64,000 nucleotides of DNA from JAICKM01 sp038228295 (lineage in GTDB: Bacteria > Chloroflexota > Chloroflexia > QHBQ01 > JAICKM01), in contig JBBRPH010000027.1 of the NCBI GenBank assembly GCA_038228295.1, positions 1 through 64,000 on the forward strand, given 5' to 3'. Position numbers and translations under genes: made by a program. Under the pieces are notes generated by a model. It made no database searches, was not told the DNA's origin, and saw only the letters and a list, made by a program, of their open reading frames with translations. Below, piece by piece: positions 1-7,674 of this stretch (position 1 is the stretch's first letter; each line of letters opens with the position of its first letter).

Positions 1-359
1 AAGCGCATGGTCGTGTTGCTCTCCGCCGCCGGGGTAGTAGGGGGACTATCGAGCGCGCTCAGCAGTTCATCCCGGCTGAAACGCATAGTCGCGTTGCTCT
101 CCGCTGGGGGCGGTGAGGTCGGAGACGGTTCCGCACTGCCCATCGCGCGTTCCAACTCCTCACGACTGAAGCGCAACGTGGCGTTATGCGTCTCTGTCGG
201 CGGTGTAGCGGGTGGCGGAGTTGCCGGTCCGTCCGGCAACTCCTCGCGGCTAAAACGTAACGTGCTGCCGGCGGCGCCGGCAGCGGTCAAATCTAGCCCA
301 CACGCTACGCAAAAGCGCGTGCCGTCCTTCAGCGAGGTGCCACAACGCGGACAGGTCAT
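1..359 (-). CDS. Zinc-ribbon protein with repeated TxRFSREEL motif (3' end off window)
   Basis: The frame opens at ATG 359 behind an AGGAGG site that overlaps the stop of the upstream rhodanese gene, and it runs off the window edge. The N-terminus is a Cys4 zinc ribbon (CPRCG at residues 3-7, FCVACG about 10 residues later). A proline/threonine-rich chain follows. In it a short motif recurs four times: STLRFSREEL, ATLRFSREELERAM, ATMRFSRDELLSAL and TTMRF at the edge. Function is unknown. Zinc ribbons followed by disordered tails are common in regulatory and scaffold proteins. The repeated motif looks like a short linear binding or phosphorylation motif, which is inference. It is probably co-transcribed with the rhodanese. 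Confidence 0.7.
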   Translation of the reverse strand, partial: MTCPRCGTSLKDGTRFCVACGLDLTAAGAAGSTLRFSREELPDGPATPPPATPPTETHNATLRFSREELERAMGSAEPSPTSPPPAESNATMRFSRDELLSALDSPPTTPAAESNTTMR

Positions 360-371
360 GCCGGCTTCCTC

Positions 372-893
372 CTACGGACCATCATACAGTGTCGCCGTTG
401 GGACGGCATCATAGCTCAGGGGCCGCCCGTCCGCTTCCCACGCACCCAGGCCGCCGTCTAGCACGCCCACATCGCGGTAGCCTGCCGCCAGCAGCATCTG
501 CGCCAAACTGGCGCTTTGTTCATCGTGCGGTCAGCCACAGTAGACGATTAGTGGGCGATCATGGGGCAAGGTGTCCAGCCGGCCGGCGACGGCCGCCGGC
601 GGGAACAGTTGCGCGCCGGGGATACGACGCACTGCATAATCCTCCGGCAGCCGCACATCCAGCAGCACCACTCGGTTGGCCGCCAGATCCGCCGCAAGTG
701 CGGCCGGCGACACCCGTCGGAATGCCTCCGGCGCTGCCGTCACCGAGACGAGCGGCGCGGGCGTGAGCAGCGGCGGCAAGGTCGGCGGCACACGCAGGGA
801 CGGTACGCCTCCTGCCCCCGGTTCCGGCGCCGTCGCGCAGCCCGCCGTCAGTAACAGCACACCGATCCCCAACACCCACAGCATTCGCTTCAT
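372..893 (-). CDS. Rhodanese-domain lipoprotein with in-frame TGA at the second active-site Cys (candidate selenoprotein)
   Basis: ATG 893 opens a lipoprotein signal (MKRMLWVLGIGVLLLTAGC, lipobox LTAGC) followed by a rhodanese domain (VVLLDVRLPEDYAVRRIPGA). At codon 121 (complement 531-533) the frame meets TGA in Y-C-G-[TGA]-P-H-D-E. This rhodanese type usually reads CxCPxE there, so the TGA sits on the second Cys. The frame continues cleanly for 52 more codons with expected rhodanese features (LAQMLLAAGYRDVGVLDGGL, GAWEADGRPL) and ends in TAG at 372-374, 12 bases before the next ATG. Either TGA is read as selenocysteine, it is a sequencing error, or the gene is newly broken. Terminating at 531 would remove the end of the fold. 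Confidence 0.75.
500..514 (-). promoter_or_regulatory. SECIS-like hairpin 16 nt after the in-frame TGA
   Basis: On the minus strand, GCGCCA-GTT-TGGCGC forms a perfect 6-bp stem with a 3-nt loop. It starts 16 nt after the TGA, so the loop lies 22 nt after it. Bacterial SECIS elements need an apical loop about 16-37 nt after UGA, a loop of 3-14 nt, and a G in its first two positions. All three conditions hold. A competing CGCCAG/CTGGCG pairing exists slightly further downstream. Confidence 0.45.
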
Positions 894-1010
894 GGCCCAT
901 TATACCAGATGCCCCCCACCCGGCCCAACGCGCCTACGCCTCAGGCAGCCCTGCCCCGGCGCCGCCAATACCGCCCACAGCATACGCTCCCGCCTAAGCG
1001 CTAAACAGGC

Positions 1011-1040
1011 GTGGCTCAGGAGCGTGTGTTCCTGAGCCAC
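1011..1040 (-). terminator. Hairpin downstream of mrp
   Basis: GTGGCTCAGGA and TCCTGAGCCAC form an 11-bp perfect stem around an 8-nt loop, just past the end of the Mrp gene. No strong T-tract follows, so it may be a weak terminator or a transcript-end stabiliser. Confidence 0.45.
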
Positions 1041-1072
1041 TTGCCTACAGCCTACCGCTGCCCATGTATCGG

Positions 1073-2197
1073 CTACTGGTCTGACCGCTTGCGGAAGAGC
1101 TTGAGCGGCGCACCGGCGCTCGGCCCCGACGCAGCAGCGCGGGCATAGGCGAGGATGCTGATCTGTGCGGCCAGGTTTTTGGCGACCGTGCGGAAGGCTT
1201 CGGCCGGCGCCGACTGCGGCTGGTCCACGGTGATCGGCTTACCACTGTCGCTGCCCAAGCGCACCGCCAGCGTCAGCGGCAGTTCGCCCAGGAACGGCAC
1301 GTCGAGATCGTGCGCCGCTGCGGCCGCGCCGCCGTGCCCGAAAATCTGTGTTTCGTGTTGGCAATTGGGGCAGATGAACGTCGTCATGTTCTCCACGATG
1401 CCCAACACCGGCACGTTCAGCTTCTGGAACATCGCCAGCGCACGCTTGGCATCCATCAAGGCCACATCCTGCGGCGTGCTGACGATCACTGCGCCGGTGA
1501 GCGGCAGCGATTGGGCCACCGTCAGTTGCACATCACCGGTGCCTGGAGGCATATCCATCACCAAGTAGTCCAACTGGCCCCACTCGACGTCATACATGAA
1601 TTGGGTTAGCAGTTTGGTCAACATCGGCCCACGCCAAATCACCGGTGAATTATCGTCGGGCAGGAAAAAAGCGATGGAGATCATATCCACGTTATAGGTG
1701 CGGATCGGCTCGATTTTACCGCTGGGACTGCTTTCCGGCTTGCCGACGGCGCCCATCATTAAGGGCACATTAGGGCCGTAGATGTCGGCATCCAGCAGGC
1801 CCACGCGCGCGCCGGTCTGGGCCAGGGCCAGGGCCAGGTTCACCGCCACGGTGGACTTGCCCACGCCGCCTTTGCCGCTGCCGACGGCGATGATGTTGCG
1901 CACGCCGGGAATGCCCTCACGCTGCGGCACATAGGAGCCTTGCACCCGCGAAGTCATCGTCGCGGTCGCCGAGGTTACACCGGGGATGGCGCCCACCGCC
2001 GCCTCGGCCTGTTGCTTCATCTGCTCTTTGACCGGGCAGGCCGGCGTGGTTAAGACGACAGTGAAATTTACTACACCGTCACTAATCTTTACATTTTCAA
2101 CAAACTTCAAAGCCACAATATCTTTATGCAGATCGGGATCACGCACCGTCCGCAAAGCATCAAGCACTTGTTCTTCCGTTACCGCTGTTAGCGTCAT
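1073..2197 (-). CDS. mrp: Mrp/ApbC-family iron-sulfur cluster carrier P-loop ATPase
   Basis: This 374-residue protein starts with a MIP18/DUF59 domain (residues about 5-80, VLDALRTVRDPDLHKDIVAL). The Mrp/NBP35 ATPase domain follows, with the deviant Walker A GKGGVGKST and DADIYGPNVPLMM. The CPNC pair near residue 265 is the cluster-binding motif that bridges the dimer. The family holds Fe-S clusters transiently in the cytosol and passes them to apoproteins. The length is typical for the DUF59-Mrp fusion. It stands alone, with a hairpin after it and a spacer of about 260 bp shared with the divergent GntR operon. Confidence 0.93.
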   Translation of the reverse strand: MTLTAVTEEQVLDALRTVRDPDLHKDIVALKFVENVKISDGVVNFTVVLTTPACPVKEQMKQQAEAAVGAIPGVTSATATMTSRVQGSYVPQREGIPGVRNIIAVGSGKGGVGKSTVAVNLALALAQTGARVGLLDADIYGPNVPLMMGAVGKPESSPSGKIEPIRTYNVDMISIAFFLPDDNSPVIWRGPMLTKLLTQFMYDVEWGQLDYLVMDMPPGTGDVQLTVAQSLPLTGAVIVSTPQDVALMDAKRALAMFQKLNVPVLGIVENMTTFICPNCQHETQIFGHGGAAAAAHDLDVPFLGELPLTLAVRLGSDSGKPITVDQPQSAPAEAFRTVAKNLAAQISILAYARAAASGPSAGAPLKLFRKRSDQ

Positions 2198-2387
2198 GTT
2201 ATCGCTCCCACTTAAAACCGGTCATTTATAAGCCGTAGTATACACGCTAGCATAGCAAACGGTTGCCACACCGTCTGTAAGACAACATCCAACTATACCC
2301 TTTTCTCCTAGCGGAGTCAACGCGCCGCGCCATAAAACGTTCGCTGAGACGCTGTTCAAGCCGGCCCCGTGCTCCCAGCGCAGCCAC

Positions 2388-2416
2388 TTGACAGGCAGGC
2401 GTGTCTACATTATAAT
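2388..2416 (+). promoter_or_regulatory. Sigma-70 promoter of the GntR/ABC operon
   Basis: TTGACA at 2388-2393 and TATAAT at 2411-2416 are separated by exactly 17 bp. Both hexamers match consensus perfectly. The start codon of the GntR gene is 40 bp downstream, leaving a short leader where the regulator could bind. Confidence 0.85.
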
Positions 2417-2455
2417 TATCTCATAAAGATGATACATTAACACAAGCGAGGCACC

Positions 2456-2866
2456 ATGCCGATCTGGCTGACCATTGATGAGCATAGCGGTGTGCCCATC
2501 TACCTGCAACTGGTGGATCAGGTACGCCACGCCCTTGAAGTGGGCGTATTGCAGCAGGGCGATGCCATGCCAACCGTGCGCGAATTGGTGGAAGACCTCA
2601 CGATTGCGCCCAACACGATTGTCAAAGCCTACGGCAAACTGCAAGACCTGGGGCTAATTAAGAGCCGGCCCGGTGCGGGCACGGTAGTCACTGGCGGCCT
2701 GAACGGATCGCTGCGCCACAGCCGGCAGGCGGCGCTCTACGAGCGACTGCACGCTCTGGTGCGGGATGCCGCCGGGTTGGGCATTGACTCCGCCGATCTC
2801 ACGGCGCGCCTGCAAGCCGCAGTCGCCGAGGTCTATCCGCCGCGCACTGACGAAGGAGCCGGCTAA
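2456..2866 (+). CDS. GntR-family (YtrA-like) transcriptional regulator
   Basis: 136 residues: a GntR winged-helix domain (MPIWLTIDEHSGVPIYLQLV, then the HTH MPTVRELVEDLTIAPNTIVKAYGKLQ) and a short helical tail without a large effector domain. That is the YtrA subfamily architecture, whose members typically repress the ABC transporter operon in which they sit. Its stop overlaps the ATPase start (TAATG). A consensus promoter lies just upstream, so autoregulation of the exporter operon is likely. Effector unknown. Confidence 0.9.
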   Translation: MPIWLTIDEHSGVPIYLQLVDQVRHALEVGVLQQGDAMPTVRELVEDLTIAPNTIVKAYGKLQDLGLIKSRPGAGTVVTGGLNGSLRHSRQAALYERLHALVRDAAGLGIDSADLTARLQAAVAEVYPPRTDEGAG

Positions 2867-3843
2867 TGGCAATCTCCAGACTAACTGAGACGGCAACCGG
2901 CGTGCCGACCGGCACAGCGGCGGCTATCGAACTGCACAACCTGAGCGTCCAATACGGCACGCAGCGAGCGGTAGACAACCTTAGCTTCACCGTGCCGGTG
3001 GGATCGATCTTCGGCTTCTTGGGGCCGAACGGCGCGGGCAAGACCAGCACGATCAAAGCGCTGCTCGGCTTCCGCCCGCCCGCCGCCGGCAGCGCGCGTG
3101 TGCTGGGCCACGACGTAGTGCGCGACAGCATGGCGGTGCGCGCCCACGTCGGCTATGTCAGCGAAACCAACAGCCTCTACGATGGGCTGACCATTCCGCA
3201 ACTGCTCGCCTTTAGCCGCGCCACGGCCCCGCGCTGGAACGGAGATTTAGTCGCCCGCCGATTGCGGGATTTCGGTCTGCCCGCTAGGGGCCGCGTCGGG
3301 CGCTTGTCCAAAGGCATGAAGTCGCAGCTCGCGCTGTGCCTGGCGCTGGGTAGCGAACCGGATCTGCTGATCCTGGATGAGCCGACCACCGGGCTAGATC
3401 CGCTGGCCCGGCACCAGTTCTTGAACACCATCGTGCGCGACGTGGCCGCCGCAGGCAAGACGCTCTTCTTTTCGTCGCACATCCTCTCCGAAGTCGAAGC
3501 GGTGGCTGATCAGGTGGCGATCATCCGGGCCGGGCGGCTACTGGTTTGCGATGAACTCGACCACCTGAAAGCCACCCAGCGCCTAATCAAGCTGGCCTAC
3601 ACCGAACCACCGCCGCCGGACGAACTCGCCGCCCTGCGCGGGCTGCCCGGCGTGGCGCGGGTGAGTGCTGCCGGACGCGGCGTGCGTATCCTGGCCCGTG
3701 GCGATGTGGATAGCCTGGCCGCCGCCTTGCGCAGCCGCCCGCTCGCCCCGCATCATCTCGACTTGGTGCCGCTCAACCTGGAGAGTCTGTTTCTGGAATA
3801 CATGAAAGACGACAAGGAAGGAGACGCGCCCGATGGTCGCTAA
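2866..3843 (+). CDS. ABC transporter ATP-binding protein (ABC-2 type exporter)
   Basis: 325 residues. Walker A GPNGAGKTS (about residue 52), signature RLSKGMKSQLALCLALG, Walker B LLILDEPTTGLDP and H-loop SSHIL are all present, followed by a C-terminal regulatory extension. Such subunits drive export or resistance through a membrane partner, here the permease that overlaps its 3' end by 11 bases. The signature reads LSKGMKSQ, as is usual for YtrB/BcrA-type exporters. The substrate cannot be inferred. Confidence 0.93.
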   Translation: MAISRLTETATGVPTGTAAAIELHNLSVQYGTQRAVDNLSFTVPVGSIFGFLGPNGAGKTSTIKALLGFRPPAAGSARVLGHDVVRDSMAVRAHVGYVSETNSLYDGLTIPQLLAFSRATAPRWNGDLVARRLRDFGLPARGRVGRLSKGMKSQLALCLALGSEPDLLILDEPTTGLDPLARHQFLNTIVRDVAAAGKTLFFSSHILSEVEAVADQVAIIRAGRLLVCDELDHLKATQRLIKLAYTEPPPPDELAALRGLPGVARVSAAGRGVRILARGDVDSLAAALRSRPLAPHHLDLVPLNLESLFLEYMKDDKEGDAPDGR

Positions 3844-4588
3844 AGAACTGCTCGAAAACCGCTGGAAAGCCGGCCTCGGCGGCCTCGTTGCCCTGCTCAT
3901 GGCAGTGTTCGCAGTCTATTCCCTAGTCTGGGTAAAGCAGTTAAGCCCGCTGACGCTGGACACGCCGTTGCTCTCCACCGCAGACCGCACGCTGGTGCGC
4001 CAGGAATTGGCGAGTATCGAGGTCTGGACCTGGGCCAACTGGTTCGCTAAAAACGCGGGCCTGATCCTGGCACCGCTGGCCGCTGTGCTCGGCGGCAGCG
4101 CGATTGCGGGCGAGGTTAGTCGGGGCACCATTTTCCTGCTGCTGAGTAAGCCCCTCAGCCGCGACCGCGTGCTGCTGACCAAATACGCCGTGAGCGCCAC
4201 GATCCTGCTGCTAGTCAGTGTGCTGGCAAGTGTAGGCATCGTCCTGACCACGCTGGCGCTAGGCCGGTCGCTACCGCTGGGCGGGTTAGCGATCTCGACC
4301 GTGTTGATCTGGCTGGGTAGCCTGTCGATCCTCGGTGTGGCGCTGCTCTTCTCCGTGCCGGCGACAGACAGCCTGCGCGCGGTGGCCGGCGCGCTGGTCG
4401 TGGCGCTGCTGATCGGCGTACCGGGCTTTAGCCCCGGCAACCGGCCCTGGAACCTGACCGCCTATTGGGCCAGTCTAAGTGCCTATCAGGGCCGCGAGTT
4501 CCCGCTACTCGAACTGGTCGTCTGTGGGGTCACGGCCGCGCTGCCGTTAGCGGGAGCGCTGCTGTTGTTTCGCCGCCGGGCGTTCTGA
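3833..4588 (+). CDS. ABC-2 type transporter permease
   Basis: 251 residues with about six hydrophobic helices. The first is near residue 20, and later ones include GLILAPLAAVLGGSAIAGEV and ILLLVSVLASVGIVLTTLAL. The motif EVSRGTIFLLLSKPLSRDRVLLTKY is the conserved cytoplasmic loop of ABC-2 permeases that contacts the ATPase. It overlaps the ATPase gene, which is good evidence for a coupled pair. Confidence 0.9.
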   Translation: MVAKELLENRWKAGLGGLVALLMAVFAVYSLVWVKQLSPLTLDTPLLSTADRTLVRQELASIEVWTWANWFAKNAGLILAPLAAVLGGSAIAGEVSRGTIFLLLSKPLSRDRVLLTKYAVSATILLLVSVLASVGIVLTTLALGRSLPLGGLAISTVLIWLGSLSILGVALLFSVPATDSLRAVAGALVVALLIGVPGFSPGNRPWNLTAYWASLSAYQGREFPLLELVVCGVTAALPLAGALLLFRRRAF

Positions 4589-4652
4589 TTGCAATTGGAA
4601 CTGTAGGGGCGCTACGTGCTGCGCCCATGCGACGATGGAAGGAGGATCGGTA

Positions 4653-5546
4653 GTGCAAAAGGTGTTAAAATGGTTGTTCCCACTAGTGATTGTGGCGAAC
4701 ATTATCCTGGTGTGGGCGAAAGTATTAGATGCTCGCACGGCGCTGCTCGTCGGCGGTACACTGGAACTGTTGGGCTTCGTGCTGGGCCTGCGTGCGGTGG
4801 GCGCGGCAGTGCTAGCCTACCGGCGCAACCGCGCAGCAGGCTTGAACGTGGAGGCGGCGTTAGAAGACGGCTTGACCATCCTGTTCCCGCGCCGGGTCGC
4901 CCGCCTAGTGGCAATGGAGCCGCGCATCTATGTTTGCCTCTACCGCTCCTTGCGCCGCCGCTCGCCGGCGGCCGACGAGTTTGCCTATCACCGCCGCTCT
5001 TTCATCGGCTCAATAGTCGCGCTGATCTTTCTGACCGCGCCTTTCGAGGTACTGGCTTATGAACTGTTGGTGCCGTGGGCCGGAGTGCGGTGGGCCTTGC
5101 TAGCCGTCACAGTCTACTCGATGATCTGGCTGCTGGGCTTCTATGCCTCGCTGCATACCCTGCCCTACCGGCTAGCCGCCGACGGTCTGCAGTTGCACTA
5201 CGGCATCTTAGCCGAAGGCAGCGTACCCTATAGCGCGTTGGCCGACGTGATGCTAGAGCGACACAAAGCCCCCAGCGGACGCGAGGGGTTGCAAACCGCA
5301 CCCGACGGCGCCTGCTATCTTGCTGTCGGAGGACGCACCGACCTGACCCTGCGCCTAAACAAGCCGATAACCATCGCGGGCCTTTTCAAACCGCTACCGG
5401 CCACCACCGTGCTGCATTTAGCCGCCGACGACCCCGCTGCGCTAGTCGTCGCCCTGCGTGCGCGTGCCGGCCTTGCGCCAACCGAGCCGCCTACCTCGGC
5501 GCAGCCGGTGGTTCGCGGGCCGTGGGCCGTAGCGCGCGAATCATGA
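4653..5546 (+). CDS. Membrane protein with PH-like domain
   Basis: The open frame begins at ATG 4635, but GTG 4653 has an AAGGAGG site 8 bases upstream and yields a protein starting directly with the first membrane helix (QKVLKWLFPLVIVANIILVW). There are four hydrophobic segments, then a bacterial PH-like beta domain (LPYRLAADGLQLHYGILAEGSVPYSALADVML to VALRARAG). It follows the ABC exporter genes and is probably in their operon. Function unknown. The last codons (VVRGPWAVARES) run into repeat-like DNA of the type scattered between genes here, suggesting the C-terminus was extended by it. Confidence 0.75.
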   Translation: MQKVLKWLFPLVIVANIILVWAKVLDARTALLVGGTLELLGFVLGLRAVGAAVLAYRRNRAAGLNVEAALEDGLTILFPRRVARLVAMEPRIYVCLYRSLRRRSPAADEFAYHRRSFIGSIVALIFLTAPFEVLAYELLVPWAGVRWALLAVTVYSMIWLLGFYASLHTLPYRLAADGLQLHYGILAEGSVPYSALADVMLERHKAPSGREGLQTAPDGACYLAVGGRTDLTLRLNKPITIAGLFKPLPATTVLHLAADDPAALVVALRARAGLAPTEPPTSAQPVVRGPWAVARES

Positions 5547-5709
5547 GCTGTGGGCAATTTCCGCGCTTCGCGCTTCTTCACGGCCCTTCGCGGATCAAAT
5601 GGTATTCGTAAGCAGCGCGAAGGGCGGAATAGAGCCGGGGCAGTTCAACCCGTCGTTATCCACAACGCAGTACTCAGCACGCTGCTCCATTCCGCACTCC
5701 GCATTCTTC
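5547..5709. repeat. Convergent spacer with repeat 'words' and one DnaA box
   Basis: The spacer contains low-complexity direct repeats (ACTCAGCAC, CCGCACTCCGCATTC, CTTCGCGCTTCTTC). One perfect TTATCCACA DnaA-box sequence lies at 5656-5664. A single box between convergent genes is weak evidence for any replication role. No gene or RNA was seen. Confidence 0.4.
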
Positions 5710-6579
5710 TCAGCGACCCAGCCGGAAGAAGAAGCGTTGAGCGATCAGGAAGATGCCTAGCACCGGTAGGGTCAGCACCAGCGAGCCGGCCATCAGCAGC
5801 GGCCAGCCGGTGGGGTTGGACTGTTGCAACGCCTGGATGCCGACCGGCAGCGTGTAGTATGCCTGGTTGTTGATGTACAGCAGGGGGCTAAGGTAATCGC
5901 TCCAATAGAACACGGTCGCCAGCACCGTCACCGCACCGATAGCCGGCCAGACCTGCGGCAGCCCGATGGACCACCAGACGCGCCAGGAGCCGGCCCCGTC
6001 GAGTCGCGCCTGCTCAAAGGTGGCGGGCGGAACGCGGGCGAAAGCCCAGGCGAACAGTAGCACATAAAGCGGGCTGGTGCCCATAATCGCTGGGGCAATC
6101 AGCGCCAGCGGCGTATCCAGGATGCCGATGGTCTTGTAGATCAGGAAGCGCGGCAGCCAGAGCGCCATCGTCGGCACCAGCAGCGCGGCCACCGAGACCG
6201 CGACCAACGCCGTGCGCGCCCGTGCGGGCAACGTGGCCAGCGCAAACCCGGCCAGCGATCCCGTCAGCACGGTGAGCGGCACCGCCACTAGGATCACCAG
6301 CAGTGAGTTGCCCAGCCAGCGGCCCAGCGCAAAGTTTTGGAAGATGGTGGGATAATTCTCCCACGAAAGCACGGCCGGAATCCACTCAAAGCGGACGGCC
6401 GGCGGCAGGGTGGTCGCGCGCAACGAGGTGCTGAACATCCAGAGCAGCGGCAAGATGCCGCCCAACCCCACCAGCACGGTGAGCACCAGTCGGACTGGTT
6501 GCCACCAAGCCCGTTCCCAGCCCGGCGGTAGGCCCGGCACGGCGACCGTGGGTAAGCCCTCAACGGCATCATCCAGCAT
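5710..6579 (-). CDS. Carbohydrate ABC transporter permease (MalG-like)
   Basis: 289 residues with six membrane helices and the EAA loop of binding-protein-dependent permeases (EQARLDGAGSWRVWWSIGLPQVWPAI). Its N-terminus (WQPVRLVLTVLVGLGGILPLLWMFSTSLR) is typical of MalG/CUT1 inner-membrane subunits. It overlaps the MalF-like gene upstream by 11 bases. No substrate-binding protein or ATPase gene adjoins the pair, so those subunits must be encoded elsewhere. The sugar is unknown. Confidence 0.92.
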   Translation of the reverse strand: MLDDAVEGLPTVAVPGLPPGWERAWWQPVRLVLTVLVGLGGILPLLWMFSTSLRATTLPPAVRFEWIPAVLSWENYPTIFQNFALGRWLGNSLLVILVAVPLTVLTGSLAGFALATLPARARTALVAVSVAALLVPTMALWLPRFLIYKTIGILDTPLALIAPAIMGTSPLYVLLFAWAFARVPPATFEQARLDGAGSWRVWWSIGLPQVWPAIGAVTVLATVFYWSDYLSPLLYINNQAYYTLPVGIQALQQSNPTGWPLLMAGSLVLTLPVLGIFLIAQRFFFRLGR

Positions 6580-7495
6580 ATTGCACCTCGCGCCAGCGCC
6601 GCGCGGCCAGGAACAGGCCGCCGATCACCAGCGCGGTGACTGCGTACAGCACCAGCGTCATGGCGGCGGCATAGCCGTAGCGACCAAACTCGGTGGCGTT
6701 GCGATAGATCCAGTAGGGCAGATAGGTGGTCGCGTAGTAGGGTCCGCCTTGCGTCACAATCACCGCCGCGACAAAGCTGGCTTGGAAGCTGAAGACCACG
6801 TCGCGCAGCGTCAACAGCAACAGCGAGGGGGCCAACAGTGGCAACGTGAGGTGGCGCACCTGCTGGTCGCCGCTTGCGCCGTCCAGCTCAGCGGCCTCAT
6901 AAAGGTCACGCGGGATCTCACCCAACGCCGCTAGCAGCAGCACCATGCCCTCGCCCACCGTGAACAGCAGCAGCAGGATCACCGCCGCCTGCGCCGCACG
7001 CGGGTCGGTCAGCCAGATGCCGGGGGTCGCGACCGGGTTCACCGCCTCCGTCTCCACCCCGCCGGCGAAGATTTGCGACAGTCCGTTGAGTGGGCCATAG
7101 AGCGGATTGAGCAAATACAGCCAGATCAACGCATAGGCCACATCGGGGATGAGTGTCGGCAGGTAGGCCGCGCCGCGCAAAAAGCTGGTAGCGCGCCCGC
7201 GGCTCTGCACCAGCAGGGCCAATCCTAGCGCGCCCAGCACCCGCAACGGAACCGCCACCACTACCAGGATCAGCGAAGCCCGCAGCCCGTTCCAGAACTT
7301 ATCGTCGCGCAGCAGTTCAGCAAAGTTGTCGAAGCCCAGGAACTGCGGCGGGCTTAACGCATCGTACTGCGTGAAGGCAATTCCTGCTGTCAACAGCGCG
7401 GGCAGCCCGATCAGCCCGATCAGCCCGATCAGATACGGGCCGAGCATCGCGATCAGTCCCCAATGATAGCGTGAAATGCGTCGCGCGAACGCCAT
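6569..7495 (-). CDS. Carbohydrate ABC transporter permease (MalF-like)
   Basis: 308 residues. The first helix is GLIAMLGPYLIGLIGLIGLPALLTAGIAF, followed by the typical periplasmic loop FLGFDNFAELLRDDKFW. The EAA motif is EAAELDGASGDQQVRHLTLPLLAPSLL. CUT1 importers pair such a protein with a MalG partner, which is the overlapping downstream gene. Near residues 22-33 the DNA contains a short tandem repeat (GATCAGCCC three times) giving LIGLIGLIG. Confidence 0.92.
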   Translation of the reverse strand: MAFARRISRYHWGLIAMLGPYLIGLIGLIGLPALLTAGIAFTQYDALSPPQFLGFDNFAELLRDDKFWNGLRASLILVVVAVPLRVLGALGLALLVQSRGRATSFLRGAAYLPTLIPDVAYALIWLYLLNPLYGPLNGLSQIFAGGVETEAVNPVATPGIWLTDPRAAQAAVILLLLFTVGEGMVLLLAALGEIPRDLYEAAELDGASGDQQVRHLTLPLLAPSLLLLTLRDVVFSFQASFVAAVIVTQGGPYYATTYLPYWIYRNATEFGRYGYAAAMTLVLYAVTALVIGGLFLAARRWREVQYAG

Positions 7496-7674
7496 GCGCT
7501 CCCTGTTTTCTAGGCACCTTGCCGTATAGCGAACCCTAACCGCTTAGGCCGTATGATAGCATACCGGTCCAACCGGCATCAAGCAGTGCCACTGTGGAGA
7601 GGAGATCCGCCCTGCGACAGTTGCCGACTTCGCGAGCGGAGCACCCTGCCGGCAGCAGCACGCTATAGTCGCTC

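Noticed and set aside
7..414. Plus-strand open frame of 135 codons
   Set aside because: It is the shadow of the minus-strand zinc-ribbon gene, which has a ribosome site, a Cys4 motif and repeats.
5656..5664. Perfect DnaA box TTATCCACA as a sign of oriC
   Set aside because: Only one box, in a short convergent spacer with no A+T-rich unwinding region and no dnaA or dnaN nearby.
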